Of a stretch of 7,178 bases of DNA, positions 1 through 5,902 are shown one piece after another (positions within the stretch are counted from its first letter, which is position 1; every line of letters begins with the position of its first letter). Under the pieces are notes generated by a model. It saw only the letters and a program-made list of their open reading frames with translations. It was not told the origin of the DNA and made no database searches. The position numbers and the translations under genes were made by a program. Source of the DNA: Bacteroidota bacterium (GTDB lineage Bacteria; Zhuqueibacterota; Zhuqueibacteria; Zhuqueibacterales; Geothermadaptataceae); assembly GCA_011375275.1 (NCBI GenBank), contig DRLW01000370.1, forward strand, positions 1 through 7,178. The letters are read 5' to 3'.

Positions 1-1103
1 TCACCACGATCATGGAGCACCACTCCAACGATCTGCCGCACCGCAGGCACTTCCCCGAGGTGGTGCACATCCCGGCGATGATGACCTCCAATGCCCTCGG
101 TTGCGTCGATGTGGACCGGCTGGAGCAGGCGCTGCAACAGTACGGTGAGCGCGTCAACTATGTCGCGATTACCGGGGTATCCAACGTGACAGGGATCATC
201 AACCCGGTGCACGACATCGCAGAGCTGGCGCACCGTTACGGCGCTCTGATCGTCGTCGATGGCGCACAGATGGCCGCGCACATTCCGGTGCAGATGAGCG
301 GCCATGACAATCCGGCGCGTGATCTCGATGTGCTGGTCTTTTCCGGCCACAAAATCTACGCCCCGGGCTCGCCGGGTGTGGTTATCGCGCGCAAAGAGGT
401 TTTTTCGGAAATCGAGCCGGTGGAAGTGGGCGGCGGCATGGTGGATGATGTGTACGTCAATCGCTATGTGCCGACGCAGAAATTCCCGGACCGCGAGGAA
501 GCCGGGACGCCCAATATCGTCGGTGCCGTGGGGCTGGCCGGCGTGCTCTGTCTGCTCGACCGCATCGGCATGGAGTTTATCGATCGTGAGGAACATACCC
601 TGATCGAATGTGCCCTCGCTGCCATGGAGCAGATTCCTGATCTGGTCGTATATGGTGAAACCGACTGTGAGAAATGCAGGCGAACCGGCGCTATTTCTTT
701 TAATATCAAAAAGATGGATCATGCGCTTCTGGCCGCGATTCTCAATGACTATTTCAATATTGCCGTCCGCAATGCCTGTTTCTGTGCCCATCCCTACGTG
801 CGCGAGATGATCACGGAAAAGCTGAGCGAGGAGGCTGAACAGCTCAGCGACAGGGAGCTGGAGGAGCTGGCCGAGCTGCACCGCGGCATGGTGCGCGCCA
901 GTTTCGGCATCTACAACACCATGCAGGATGTCGATGCCCTCGTGGCAGCTCTGCAGAAGATTACCGCAGAACGAGAGTTTTACAGCCAGCAGTATGAACG
1001 GCTGCCGAATGGCGACTACCGGCACAAGACGTTCCGGTTCAACTCCACGGACTTTTTCTCCATCGAAAAAACCGTGGACAGGTGGATCGAAGGCGCCTTG
1101 TAA
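1..1103 (+). CDS. Class V aminotransferase, cysteine desulfurase (SufS/CsdA-like) family, 5' end outside window
   Basis: PLP-dependent enzyme of the class V aminotransferase fold, probably a cytosolic cysteine desulfurase or selenocysteine lyase. The reading frame is open from base 3 (TTI before the ATG at 12), and the HHSN motif, which normally lies about 100-120 residues into SufS-type proteins, comes immediately after. The ATG at 12 is therefore internal and the true start is upstream of the window. Counting that ATG as residue 1, D83 in VVDGAQ should contact the PLP ring nitrogen, H113-K114 in SGHK gives the Schiff-base lysine, and RASFGIYNT (from R296) is the family's C-terminal motif. 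NACFCAHP (254-261) aligns with the RxGxxCAxP loop of SufS, making C258 the likely catalytic cysteine. A CxxC pair (C219, C222) and C256 are additional. No partner genes (sufU, sufE) are visible, so the physiological substrate is unknown. A terminator follows at once, so this gene ends its own transcript. Confidence 0.85.
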   Translation, partial: TTIMEHHSNDLPHRRHFPEVVHIPAMMTSNALGCVDVDRLEQALQQYGERVNYVAITGVSNVTGIINPVHDIAELAHRYGALIVVDGAQMAAHIPVQMSGHDNPARDLDVLVFSGHKIYAPGSPGVVIARKEVFSEIEPVEVGGGMVDDVYVNRYVPTQKFPDREEAGTPNIVGAVGLAGVLCLLDRIGMEFIDREEHTLIECALAAMEQIPDLVVYGETDCEKCRRTGAISFNIKKMDHALLAAILNDYFNIAVRNACFCAHPYVREMITEKLSEEAEQLSDRELEELAELHRGMVRASFGIYNTMQDVDALVAALQKITAEREFYSQQYERLPNGDYRHKTFRFNSTDFFSIEKTVDRWIEGAL

Positions 1104-1128
1104 GTGTCCGGATGCCGCGAATTTTTCG

Positions 1129-1171
1129 GCCTGTGTCGTCCAAGCTGGCGCTTGACGGTGCAGGCTTTTTT
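1129..1171 (+). terminator. Rho-independent terminator after the aminotransferase gene
   Basis: A 12-bp stem pairs GCCTGTGTCGTC (1129-1140) with GACGGTGCAGGC (1154-1165), including three G-U pairs. It is capped by a 4-bp AAGC/GCTT inner stem with a TGGC loop and followed directly by six T (1166-1171). It starts 25 bases after the stop codon. No T run follows in the reverse direction, so it acts on plus-strand transcription only. Confidence 0.88.
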
Positions 1172-1380
1172 GTATGTACTCCGGACAATGATGCCCGGGG
1201 CAGGGGGTATCTCGTTGCGCTTGTGTACTGCCGCGGGAGTGGTGTGATGAGAGGGACTGGTGCAGACACATGCTGCGTTCAGTGGTTACCTGGGTTTGTT
1301 TGTCTGGTTATTCATTTAACTCAGCACGGTTGCATTTTTTCGACTAGTCTGCCTGTCAACTGCACGTGCCTACACCAGAA
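1172..1380. other. Noncoding spacer, mostly without recognisable content
   Basis: No credible coding frame, tRNA or other RNA gene was seen. An open frame at 1082-1450 starts inside the aminotransferase gene, crosses its terminator and the palindromic repeat, and has no family-like composition. The only structure I can support is the short repeat copy at 1231-1254, listed separately. Confidence 0.6.
1231..1254. repeat. Short dispersed repeat, copy 1
   Basis: These 24 bases match 1586-1609 at 20 of 24 positions, with the shared pattern CCGC-R-GGAG-Y-G-R-TGTGA-Y-GAGAGG. All four differences are transitions, which suggests two diverged copies of one element rather than chance. The first 11 bases (CCGCGGGAGYG) also recur at 1558-1568. 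Confidence 0.5.
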
Positions 1381-1488
1381 CAGTCATTCCGGTTTCCCCG
1401 CAGGGGAAGACCGGAATCTCCCAGACTCAGGCTCGTGCCAGAAAAGATGAGATTCCGGCACTTCGCTTCGCTTCGGCCGGAATGACAG
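1381..1488. repeat. Nested palindromic intergenic repeat (GTCATTCCGG type), about 108 bp
   Basis: The ends GTCATTCCGG (1383-1392) and CCGGAATGAC (1477-1486) are perfect inverted repeats. Two hairpins sit inside. Hairpin A (1386-1417) pairs ATTCCGGT-TTCCCC with GGGGAA-g-ACCGGAAT around a GCA loop. Hairpin B (1452-1483) pairs ATTCCGGC with GCCGGAAT around a loop holding CTTCG repeats. AATCTC (1415-1420) also pairs with GAGATT (1449-1454). The ATTCCGG core therefore occurs four times in alternating orientation. Elements of this kind are dispersed in intergenic regions of many proteobacteria and are often mobilised as small nonautonomous units. Whether this one is repeated elsewhere in the genome cannot be seen here. 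Confidence 0.8.
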
Positions 1489-1552
1489 ATGTCGATTTAT
1501 GGGCCAGGCTGGTTTGCTGAGTGAAATGGATAGCCAGTCGTCTCGATGGTGG

Positions 1553-1574
1553 TGCTGCCGCGGGAGCGGCAACA
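1553..1574. repeat. Small hairpin with GGGA tetraloop
   Basis: TGCCGC (1556-1561) and GCGGCA (1566-1571) form a perfect 6-bp stem around a GGGA (GNRA-type) loop. The CTGCCGCGGGAG stretch also occurs at 1228-1239 beside repeat copy 1, so this is probably part of the same short repeat family. No T run follows, so it is not a terminator. Confidence 0.45.
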
Positions 1575-1579
1575 GGTAC

Positions 1580-1609
1580 GTCACACCGCAGGAGCGATGT
1601 GACGAGAGG
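1580..1609. repeat. Short dispersed repeat, copy 2, with inverted GTCACA/TGTGAC arms
   Basis: Bases 1586-1609 are the second copy of the 24-base repeat at 1231-1254. Here GTCACA (1580-1585) and TGTGAC (1598-1603) are perfect inverted arms 12 bases apart. The half-sites resemble CRP/FNR-type TGTGA arms but face the wrong way round (TCACA-N-TGTGA), so I call a repeat and not an operator. Confidence 0.45.
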
Positions 1610-1610
1610 A

Positions 1611-1700
1611 AAACTATCGGTATAAATAATTAATAAAAATATAATTACTCTCTTTTTGCAAGCATGATTTTCAGATTATGAATTGACAGATTAAATTAAC
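1611..1700 (+). promoter_or_regulatory. AT-rich promoter-like region upstream of etfB
   Basis: Composition changes sharply here: 28 of the 30 bases at 1621-1650 are A or T in an otherwise G+C-rich window. A perfect -10-like TATAAT lies at 1640-1645, about 75 bases before the etfB start, but no good -35 box stands 16-18 bases upstream of it. A second weak pair is TTGCAA (1656-1661) with TATGAA (1677-1682), whose 15-base spacing is short. Because a terminator closes the preceding gene and etfB follows, a promoter is expected in this stretch. The exact one is uncertain. Confidence 0.45.
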
Positions 1701-1701
1701 C

Positions 1702-1707
1702 AGGGAG
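1702..1707 (+). promoter_or_regulatory. Ribosome binding site of etfB
   Basis: AGGGAG lies 11 bases before the ATG at 1719 and 5 bases before an in-frame TTG at 1713. The ATG is preferred because MNIIVPIK matches the usual start of EtfB proteins, but the spacing leaves the TTG (two residues longer) possible. Confidence 0.6.
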
Positions 1708-1718
1708 AAAAGTTGACT

Positions 1719-2483
1719 ATGAATATCATCGTCCCTATCAAAATGGTTCCCGATCTGGTGGATGAACTCGAAATCAACGAGGACGGCACCGATCTGGATC
1801 GGGATTTTCTCAGCTACAAGCTCAATGAGTTCGATGACCACGCTCTGGAAGAAGCTCTCCAGCTCAAAGAAGAGGGTGACGCCACGGTTACAGTCATCGC
1901 TTTTGATGGTGAAGAAACGGACAAAGCGTTGTTTACCGCCATCGCCAAAGGAGCGGACAACGCGGTGAAGATCACCGGTGATTTTGAAGAAGGCACGGCC
2001 TCGCATGTGCTGGCCAAAGCTCTGGCTGAGGCGATCAAAGGCATGGACTATGATCTGATTCTCACCGGCGTTCAGGCCGCGGATGATCGTGACGGCCAGG
2101 TCGGCGTTCTGCTGGCCAACTATCTCGGCGTGCCGCACGTCAGCGTGGTCAGCGGTGTCACGCTTTCCGGCAATACGGCAACAGTACACAAAGAGTACGC
2201 CGGCGGCATGATGGCGGAATTCGAGGTTGACCTGCCTGCGGTGCTCGGCATTCAGGCTGCCCGCGAAACGCCGCGTTATGCGCCTGTGAGCCGTGTGCGC
2301 CAGATCATGCGCCAGGCTGAGCTGGAAGAAGTCGAAGTCGGCGATGTCGATGTGAATGTCGGCTCCGAGGTGCGCAGAATGTTCACGCCGGAAGCCGGTG
2401 AAGGCGCGGAAATGATTGAAGGCGACGCCGAAGAAGTCGCTGATAAGATTCTTGAAATTCTGAAAGAGAAAGGGGTGCGGTGA
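1719..2483 (+). CDS. etfB: Electron transfer flavoprotein, beta subunit
   Basis: Small subunit of the cytosolic EtfAB heterodimer, which accepts electrons from acyl-CoA or other flavin dehydrogenases and passes them to a membrane quinone oxidoreductase. At 254 residues it has the usual family length. The N-terminal MNIIVPIKMVPD matches the EtfB beta strand. LNEFDDHALEEAL (about 35-47) matches the conserved N-x-(F/Y)-D-x-x-A-x-E-E-A-L segment. GVQAADDRDGQVGVLLA (about 117-133) is the nucleotide-binding loop equivalent to Q-A-x-D-x-D-x-x-Q-V-G. ETPRYAPVSRVRQIMR (183-198) corresponds to the NePRYatLpniMkA recognition loop that docks the partner dehydrogenase, but its second half is unlike the classical acyl-CoA dehydrogenase-type sequence, hinting at a different partner. 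The C-terminal tail is acidic. It overlaps etfA by one base, so the two are translationally coupled. Identity is firm; whether it bifurcates electrons is not decided. Confidence 0.93.
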   Translation: MNIIVPIKMVPDLVDELEINEDGTDLDRDFLSYKLNEFDDHALEEALQLKEEGDATVTVIAFDGEETDKALFTAIAKGADNAVKITGDFEEGTASHVLAKALAEAIKGMDYDLILTGVQAADDRDGQVGVLLANYLGVPHVSVVSGVTLSGNTATVHKEYAGGMMAEFEVDLPAVLGIQAARETPRYAPVSRVRQIMRQAELEEVEVGDVDVNVGSEVRRMFTPEAGEGAEMIEGDAEEVADKILEILKEKGVR

Positions 2484-3451
2484 TGAATCAGGATATTTTT
2501 GTGGTTGCAGAACACCTCAAAGGCTCTGTTGAAGATGTCACTTATGAGCTGCTTGGCAAAGGCCGTGAACTCGCAGGCAGCACCGGCGGCAAGCTCGTCG
2601 CCGTTCTGATGGGCTCCGGCGCCGAGGGCCTGGCCGGTAGCCTCGGAGCAGCGGATAAAGTCATCTATGTCGATCATCCGGCACTGGAAAATTTCAACCC
2701 GGAAGCCTACGCCGCGGCGCTGGCTGATGTGGTCAAGGCCAATAATCCCGGGCTGGTGCTGGTTCCCAACACCTCGATGGGTATGGACCTGGCAGCGTCT
2801 CTTTCGGTGCGTAACGACCTGCCGCTGGTAGCCTATGCCATCGACGTCGCCATCGACGGCGGCAACGCTGTGGCGACCAGTCAGCTTTACGGCGGTAAAG
2901 TCAATGCTGAGTCGGTTCTCGAAGGCGACACCGTCGCGGTCAGCGTGCTGGCCGGCTCCTTCCCTGCGGATGCCGGCAAAAAAGACGGCGCCCCGGACGT
3001 GGAAAAAGCTGCTGCCCCGGGCGAGCTGGATAATCTGAAAGTCCGCTTCAAGCAGTTGATCGAACCCGAAGGCGGTGATGTCGATATCACGGCGCAGGAA
3101 ATTCTGGTCAGCGTCGGGCGCGGTATTCAGAGCGACGAAAACCTGCCCATGGTCGAGGAACTCGCCGAAGCGCTGGGTGGCGCCGTTTCCGCCTCGCGGC
3201 CGATTATCGACAACAAGTGGCTGCCCAAGACACGCCAGGTCGGCAAGTCCGGCCTCAAAGTCAAGCCGAAGCTGTATCTCTGCCTCGGCATCAGCGGCGC
3301 GCCGGAACATATCGAGGGTATGAAAGATGCAGAGCTGATCATCGCCATCAACACCGATGAGTCAGCGCCTATTTTCGAACATGCCCACTACGGCTCGACG
3401 GAAGACTTGTTCGATATTGTCCCTGCTTTGACGGAGAAGCTGAAAGGCTGA
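2483..3451 (+). CDS. etfA: Electron transfer flavoprotein, alpha subunit (FixB/EtfA family)
   Basis: FAD-carrying subunit of EtfAB, 322 residues, about the normal length. The N-terminal half (about 1-190) is the EtfA/B-like Rossmann domain, and the C-terminal half (about 205-322) is the FAD domain. FAD motifs seen are GRG (212-214), SR (238-239), QVGKSG (252-257), GISGAPEH (269-276) and AIN-TDESAPIF (288-298). Compared with the classical forms QVGQTG and GISGAIQH, the flavin-proximal Thr is Ser256, and the I-Q before the flavin-contacting His (H276) is P-E. The usual IFxxADYG reads IFEHAHYG. I recall such variants in EtfA proteins paired with DgcB-type Fe-S oxidoreductases, which fits the gene at 3698. 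The start used is the ATG at 2483 in the TGATG junction with etfB; a GTG at 2480 would add one residue. A strong terminator follows 17 bases after the stop. Confidence 0.93.
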   Translation: MNQDIFVVAEHLKGSVEDVTYELLGKGRELAGSTGGKLVAVLMGSGAEGLAGSLGAADKVIYVDHPALENFNPEAYAAALADVVKANNPGLVLVPNTSMGMDLAASLSVRNDLPLVAYAIDVAIDGGNAVATSQLYGGKVNAESVLEGDTVAVSVLAGSFPADAGKKDGAPDVEKAAAPGELDNLKVRFKQLIEPEGGDVDITAQEILVSVGRGIQSDENLPMVEELAEALGGAVSASRPIIDNKWLPKTRQVGKSGLKVKPKLYLCLGISGAPEHIEGMKDAELIIAINTDESAPIFEHAHYGSTEDLFDIVPALTEKLKG

Positions 3452-3467
3452 TCCTGTGTACCTCATG

Positions 3468-3506
3468 CATGCCGGGCGTATCACCAGCGCCCGGCATGTT
3501 CTTTTT
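3468..3506 (+). terminator. Rho-independent terminator after etfA
   Basis: A perfect 11-bp stem, CATGCCGGGCG (3468-3478) with CGCCCGGCATG (3488-3498), has a 9-base loop and is followed by TTCTTTTT (3499-3506). It lies between etfA and the membrane Fe-S gene, so the two are probably separate transcripts or joined only by partial read-through. Confidence 0.9.
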
Positions 3507-3545
3507 CAACAGGAAACATCGTTCGGAAGGACGTTTTTCCACATA

Positions 3546-3588
3546 CCCGAGGTCTTTGCGCAGAGCATAACTGCGCGGAGAGGTCGGG
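3546..3588 (+). promoter_or_regulatory. Stem-loop in the probable leader of the membrane Fe-S gene
   Basis: The outer stem CCCGA (3546-3550) pairs with TCGGG (3584-3588). After a 2x2 GG/GG internal loop, an 11-bp inner stem (3553-3563 with 3571-3581) closes on the loop AGCATAA. No T run follows, so it is not a terminator. It lies about 110 bases before the start codon and may be a leader structure or mRNA stabiliser. No known riboswitch class is recognised, and no convincing promoter was found in 3507-3697. Confidence 0.45.
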
Positions 3589-3681
3589 AAGTAGCTTGTT
3601 GTGAGTCAGATGGCCGTTCCGGCGCCGGGCCGCCCGCCGGATGCGTAACGACGGCTGTGTGGCGCCCGTGATTTCACCCCG

Positions 3682-3691
3682 GGAGGAGGAG
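3682..3691 (+). promoter_or_regulatory. Strong ribosome binding site deciding the start at 3698
   Basis: A purine run with repeated GGAGGAGGAG ends six bases before the ATG at 3698, an ideal spacing. It rules out the in-frame ATG at 3641, whose 19 extra residues (3641-3697) would include the binding site itself and do not look like a signal peptide. Confidence 0.85.
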
Positions 3692-3697
3692 AGAAGC

Positions 3698-5887
3698 ATG
3701 CCAGAAGCCAACCAGATCACCCGCGAGATTTTTCTGCATTTTCCCCTGTGGATGCAGCTCGTCTTTTATGCAGTTGCCGGCCTCACTTCGCTGGCTTTTC
3801 TGTATGGATTTTACCGCCGCTATCTGAAATATCGCCGTGGCCGGGCCGAAAACCGGTTCGACCACCTCGGCCAGCGCATCTCGCGCGCCCTCGCGGCCAT
3901 TGCCAGCAACTCCACCGTACGCAAGAGCGACAGCTTCGCCGGCTTTGCCCACACCCTGATCTTCTGGAGTTTTGTCCTGCTGTTCATCGGCACCACCATC
4001 GTCGCGATCGACCACGATTTCCTCGTGCCGCTGTTCGATATCAAACTGCTGCAGGGGACGTTCTACCTGTGGTTTTCCGTGACCCTGGATATCGCCGGCG
4101 CAGCGCTGATCATCGGTATCGTGATGATGATGGTGCGGCGCGCTTTTTTCAAGCTGCCCAAACTCGACTACACCCGCGCTGATAAGCAGGATGGCAAATA
4201 TGACCGCTCCGGTTATTCGACCGATGATATGATTTTCGTCGGTCTGATTCTCATCATCGCGGTCACCGGCTTTTTTATCGAAGGTTTTCGTATCGCCGAG
4301 AGCATGCCGGAGTTCGAGAAGTGGTCTCCCGTCGGCTGGCTCATGGCCGGCTGGTTCCAGGGGATGGACGCTGACAGCCTGATCACAGCACACCTCTGGT
4401 CCTGGTGGACGCACGCCATCGCGGTCTTTCTGTTCATCGGCTACCTGCCGTACTCGAAAATGATGCACATCTTCACAGATACGTTCAACCTGATTTTTCA
4501 CGACCCGGACTCCGGGCGCCATCTGCCGCCGCTTCCGCCTGCCCCTGAACCCAAGGAGGGCGAGAAAAAGAAGAAGATGGCCATGCCGCCCATGGGCTAC
4601 ACCACGATCACCGACTTTACCTGGAAAGAGCTGCTGGATTTCGACGCCTGCACCAAGTGCGGTCGCTGTCACGCTGCCTGCCCGGCCAATGCAGCCGGCA
4701 CCACGCTGTCACCGCGCGATGTCATTCTCGATCTGCGCACCTTCGCCAATGAAGCGCTCAAGCCCGGCGAGTGGTTGCAGCAGAAATTCCTGCCCGGTTC
4801 GAAATGGCCTCTGGCCAAAAACGGCAAGAGCAGCGATGAACTGCTGAAAATCGATGTGCCCATGGAGGTGATCCGCCCGGAAACCCTGTGGAGCTGTACG
4901 ACCTGCATGGCCTGCATGGCCAACTGTCCTGTCGGCATCGAGCATCTGACCAGCATCGTGCAGATGCGCCGCCATCTCGTCGATCTCGGCGAACTCGATG
5001 ATAACCTGCAGGGCGCGCTGATGAACCTGGGCGATTATGGCAACTCATTCGGAGAGTCGCCGAAGAAGCGCGGCCGCTGGCAGAAAGGATTGTCCTTCAA
5101 ACTGCCTGATGCGCGCAAGGAGGAGGTCGATTATCTGTGGTTTGTCGGCGATTACGGCTCGTTCGATCCGCGCATCCAGGGTCTGTCACGCCATGTCGCT
5201 GATGTCTTTCACCGTGCCGGCCTGAGCTTCGGCATTCTCTACGATGGCGAAAAGAACAGCGGTAACGATGTCCGCCGTGTCGGTGAAGAAGGTCTGTTCG
5301 AAATGTTGGTTGAAGATAATCTCGCTGTCCTGAAAAAAGCCAAATTCAAGGAAGTCTTCACCACGGATCCGCACACTCTCAACGCGTTCCGCAACGAATA
5401 TCCGGCTTTTGGTGCCACGTACACGGCGCACCATTACACCAATATTCTGGTCAAGCTGATCGAAGAGGGCAAGCTCAACTTCGCCAATAAACTGAATTAC
5501 AAAGTGACTCTGCACGACCCCTGCTATCTCGCGCGCTACAATGGCGAGATCGAAGCGCCGCGCAAGGTTATCCGTGCGCTGGGGCTGGACCTGCGTGAGA
5601 TGCCGCGTTGTGGCGCCAATACCTTCTGCTGTGGCGCCGGTGGCGGCCGCATCTGGATGGATACCTCCAACGAGCAAAAGCGTACCAGCGAACAGCGTAT
5701 CGAAGAAGCCCTGTCCCTCGGTGATATCCAGTACTTCGTCACCGTCTGCCCGAAGGATTACGCCATGTACTCCGACGCAGTCAAGGCGACCGGTAATGAG
5801 GACAAGATCATCGTCAAAGACCTGATCGAGCTGGTTGTCGAAGCATTGGGCGAGGAAGAGAAAGCAGCGGATGAGGCAGAAAATTAG
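3698..5887 (+). CDS. Membrane iron-sulfur ETF:quinone oxidoreductase (EMO/DgcB-like, HdrB-type CCG protein)
   Basis: Predicted inner-membrane enzyme of 729 residues passing electrons from EtfAB to quinone. Five hydrophobic helices (about 17-40, 81-103, 121-147, 177-198, 234-256) form a NarI/DsrM-like cytochrome b module; H85, H239 and H257 are candidate haem ligands. A charged Pro/Lys linker (276-293) leads to a ferredoxin domain with two CX2CX2CX3CP motifs (C318, C321, C324, C328; C400, C403, C406, C410). Two CCG domains follow. The first (about 478-570) has no cysteine at expected cluster positions: VGD (D485), EKNSG (N520, S521) and TTDPHT (D557, T560) replace VGC, CCG and CPxC. The second keeps C609, C644-C645 and C684 but ends CPKD, with an extra C638. 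The same fold builds GlcF, GlpC and HdrD. Proximity to etfBA supports the ETF link, and I recall DgcB-type relatives with the same substitutions. Only 15 bases separate it from bchI. The function is confident at family level; the electron donor dehydrogenase is not in the window. Confidence 0.85.
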   Translation: MPEANQITREIFLHFPLWMQLVFYAVAGLTSLAFLYGFYRRYLKYRRGRAENRFDHLGQRISRALAAIASNSTVRKSDSFAGFAHTLIFWSFVLLFIGTTIVAIDHDFLVPLFDIKLLQGTFYLWFSVTLDIAGAALIIGIVMMMVRRAFFKLPKLDYTRADKQDGKYDRSGYSTDDMIFVGLILIIAVTGFFIEGFRIAESMPEFEKWSPVGWLMAGWFQGMDADSLITAHLWSWWTHAIAVFLFIGYLPYSKMMHIFTDTFNLIFHDPDSGRHLPPLPPAPEPKEGEKKKKMAMPPMGYTTITDFTWKELLDFDACTKCGRCHAACPANAAGTTLSPRDVILDLRTFANEALKPGEWLQQKFLPGSKWPLAKNGKSSDELLKIDVPMEVIRPETLWSCTTCMACMANCPVGIEHLTSIVQMRRHLVDLGELDDNLQGALMNLGDYGNSFGESPKKRGRWQKGLSFKLPDARKEEVDYLWFVGDYGSFDPRIQGLSRHVADVFHRAGLSFGILYDGEKNSGNDVRRVGEEGLFEMLVEDNLAVLKKAKFKEVFTTDPHTLNAFRNEYPAFGATYTAHHYTNILVKLIEEGKLNFANKLNYKVTLHDPCYLARYNGEIEAPRKVIRALGLDLREMPRCGANTFCCGAGGGRIWMDTSNEQKRTSEQRIEEALSLGDIQYFVTVCPKDYAMYSDAVKATGNEDKIIVKDLIELVVEALGEEEKAADEAEN

Positions 5888-5902
5888 GATGACGCTGTAT
5901 CG

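Noticed and set aside
1082..1450. 122-residue plus-strand open frame in the intergenic region
   Set aside because: It begins within the aminotransferase gene, runs through the terminator hairpin and into the palindromic repeat, lacks a ribosome site, and has no coding-like composition.
1383..1486. Possible CRISPR or insertion sequence remnant
   Set aside because: There are no regularly spaced direct repeats with unique spacers and no transposase fragment; the structure is a nested inverted repeat.
1384..1584. 66-residue minus-strand open frame
   Set aside because: It is made mostly of the palindromic repeat and neighbouring hairpins; this is noncoding repeat sequence.
1580..1603. Possible CRP/FNR operator
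   Set aside because: The arms read GTCACA-N12-TGTGAC, the reverse arrangement and wrong spacing for a TGTGA-N6-TCACA site, and they belong to a repeat copy.
2276..3310. 344-residue open frame on the minus strand
   Set aside because: It lies antisense across the end of etfB and most of etfA, both strongly supported by conserved motifs. Its translation shows no family-like pattern, and such frames are common opposite G+C-rich genes.
3674..4672. 332-residue open frame on the minus strand
   Set aside because: It is antisense to the N-terminal half of the membrane Fe-S gene. It is rich in His, Asp and Gln as expected of an antisense shadow, and has no recognisable domain.
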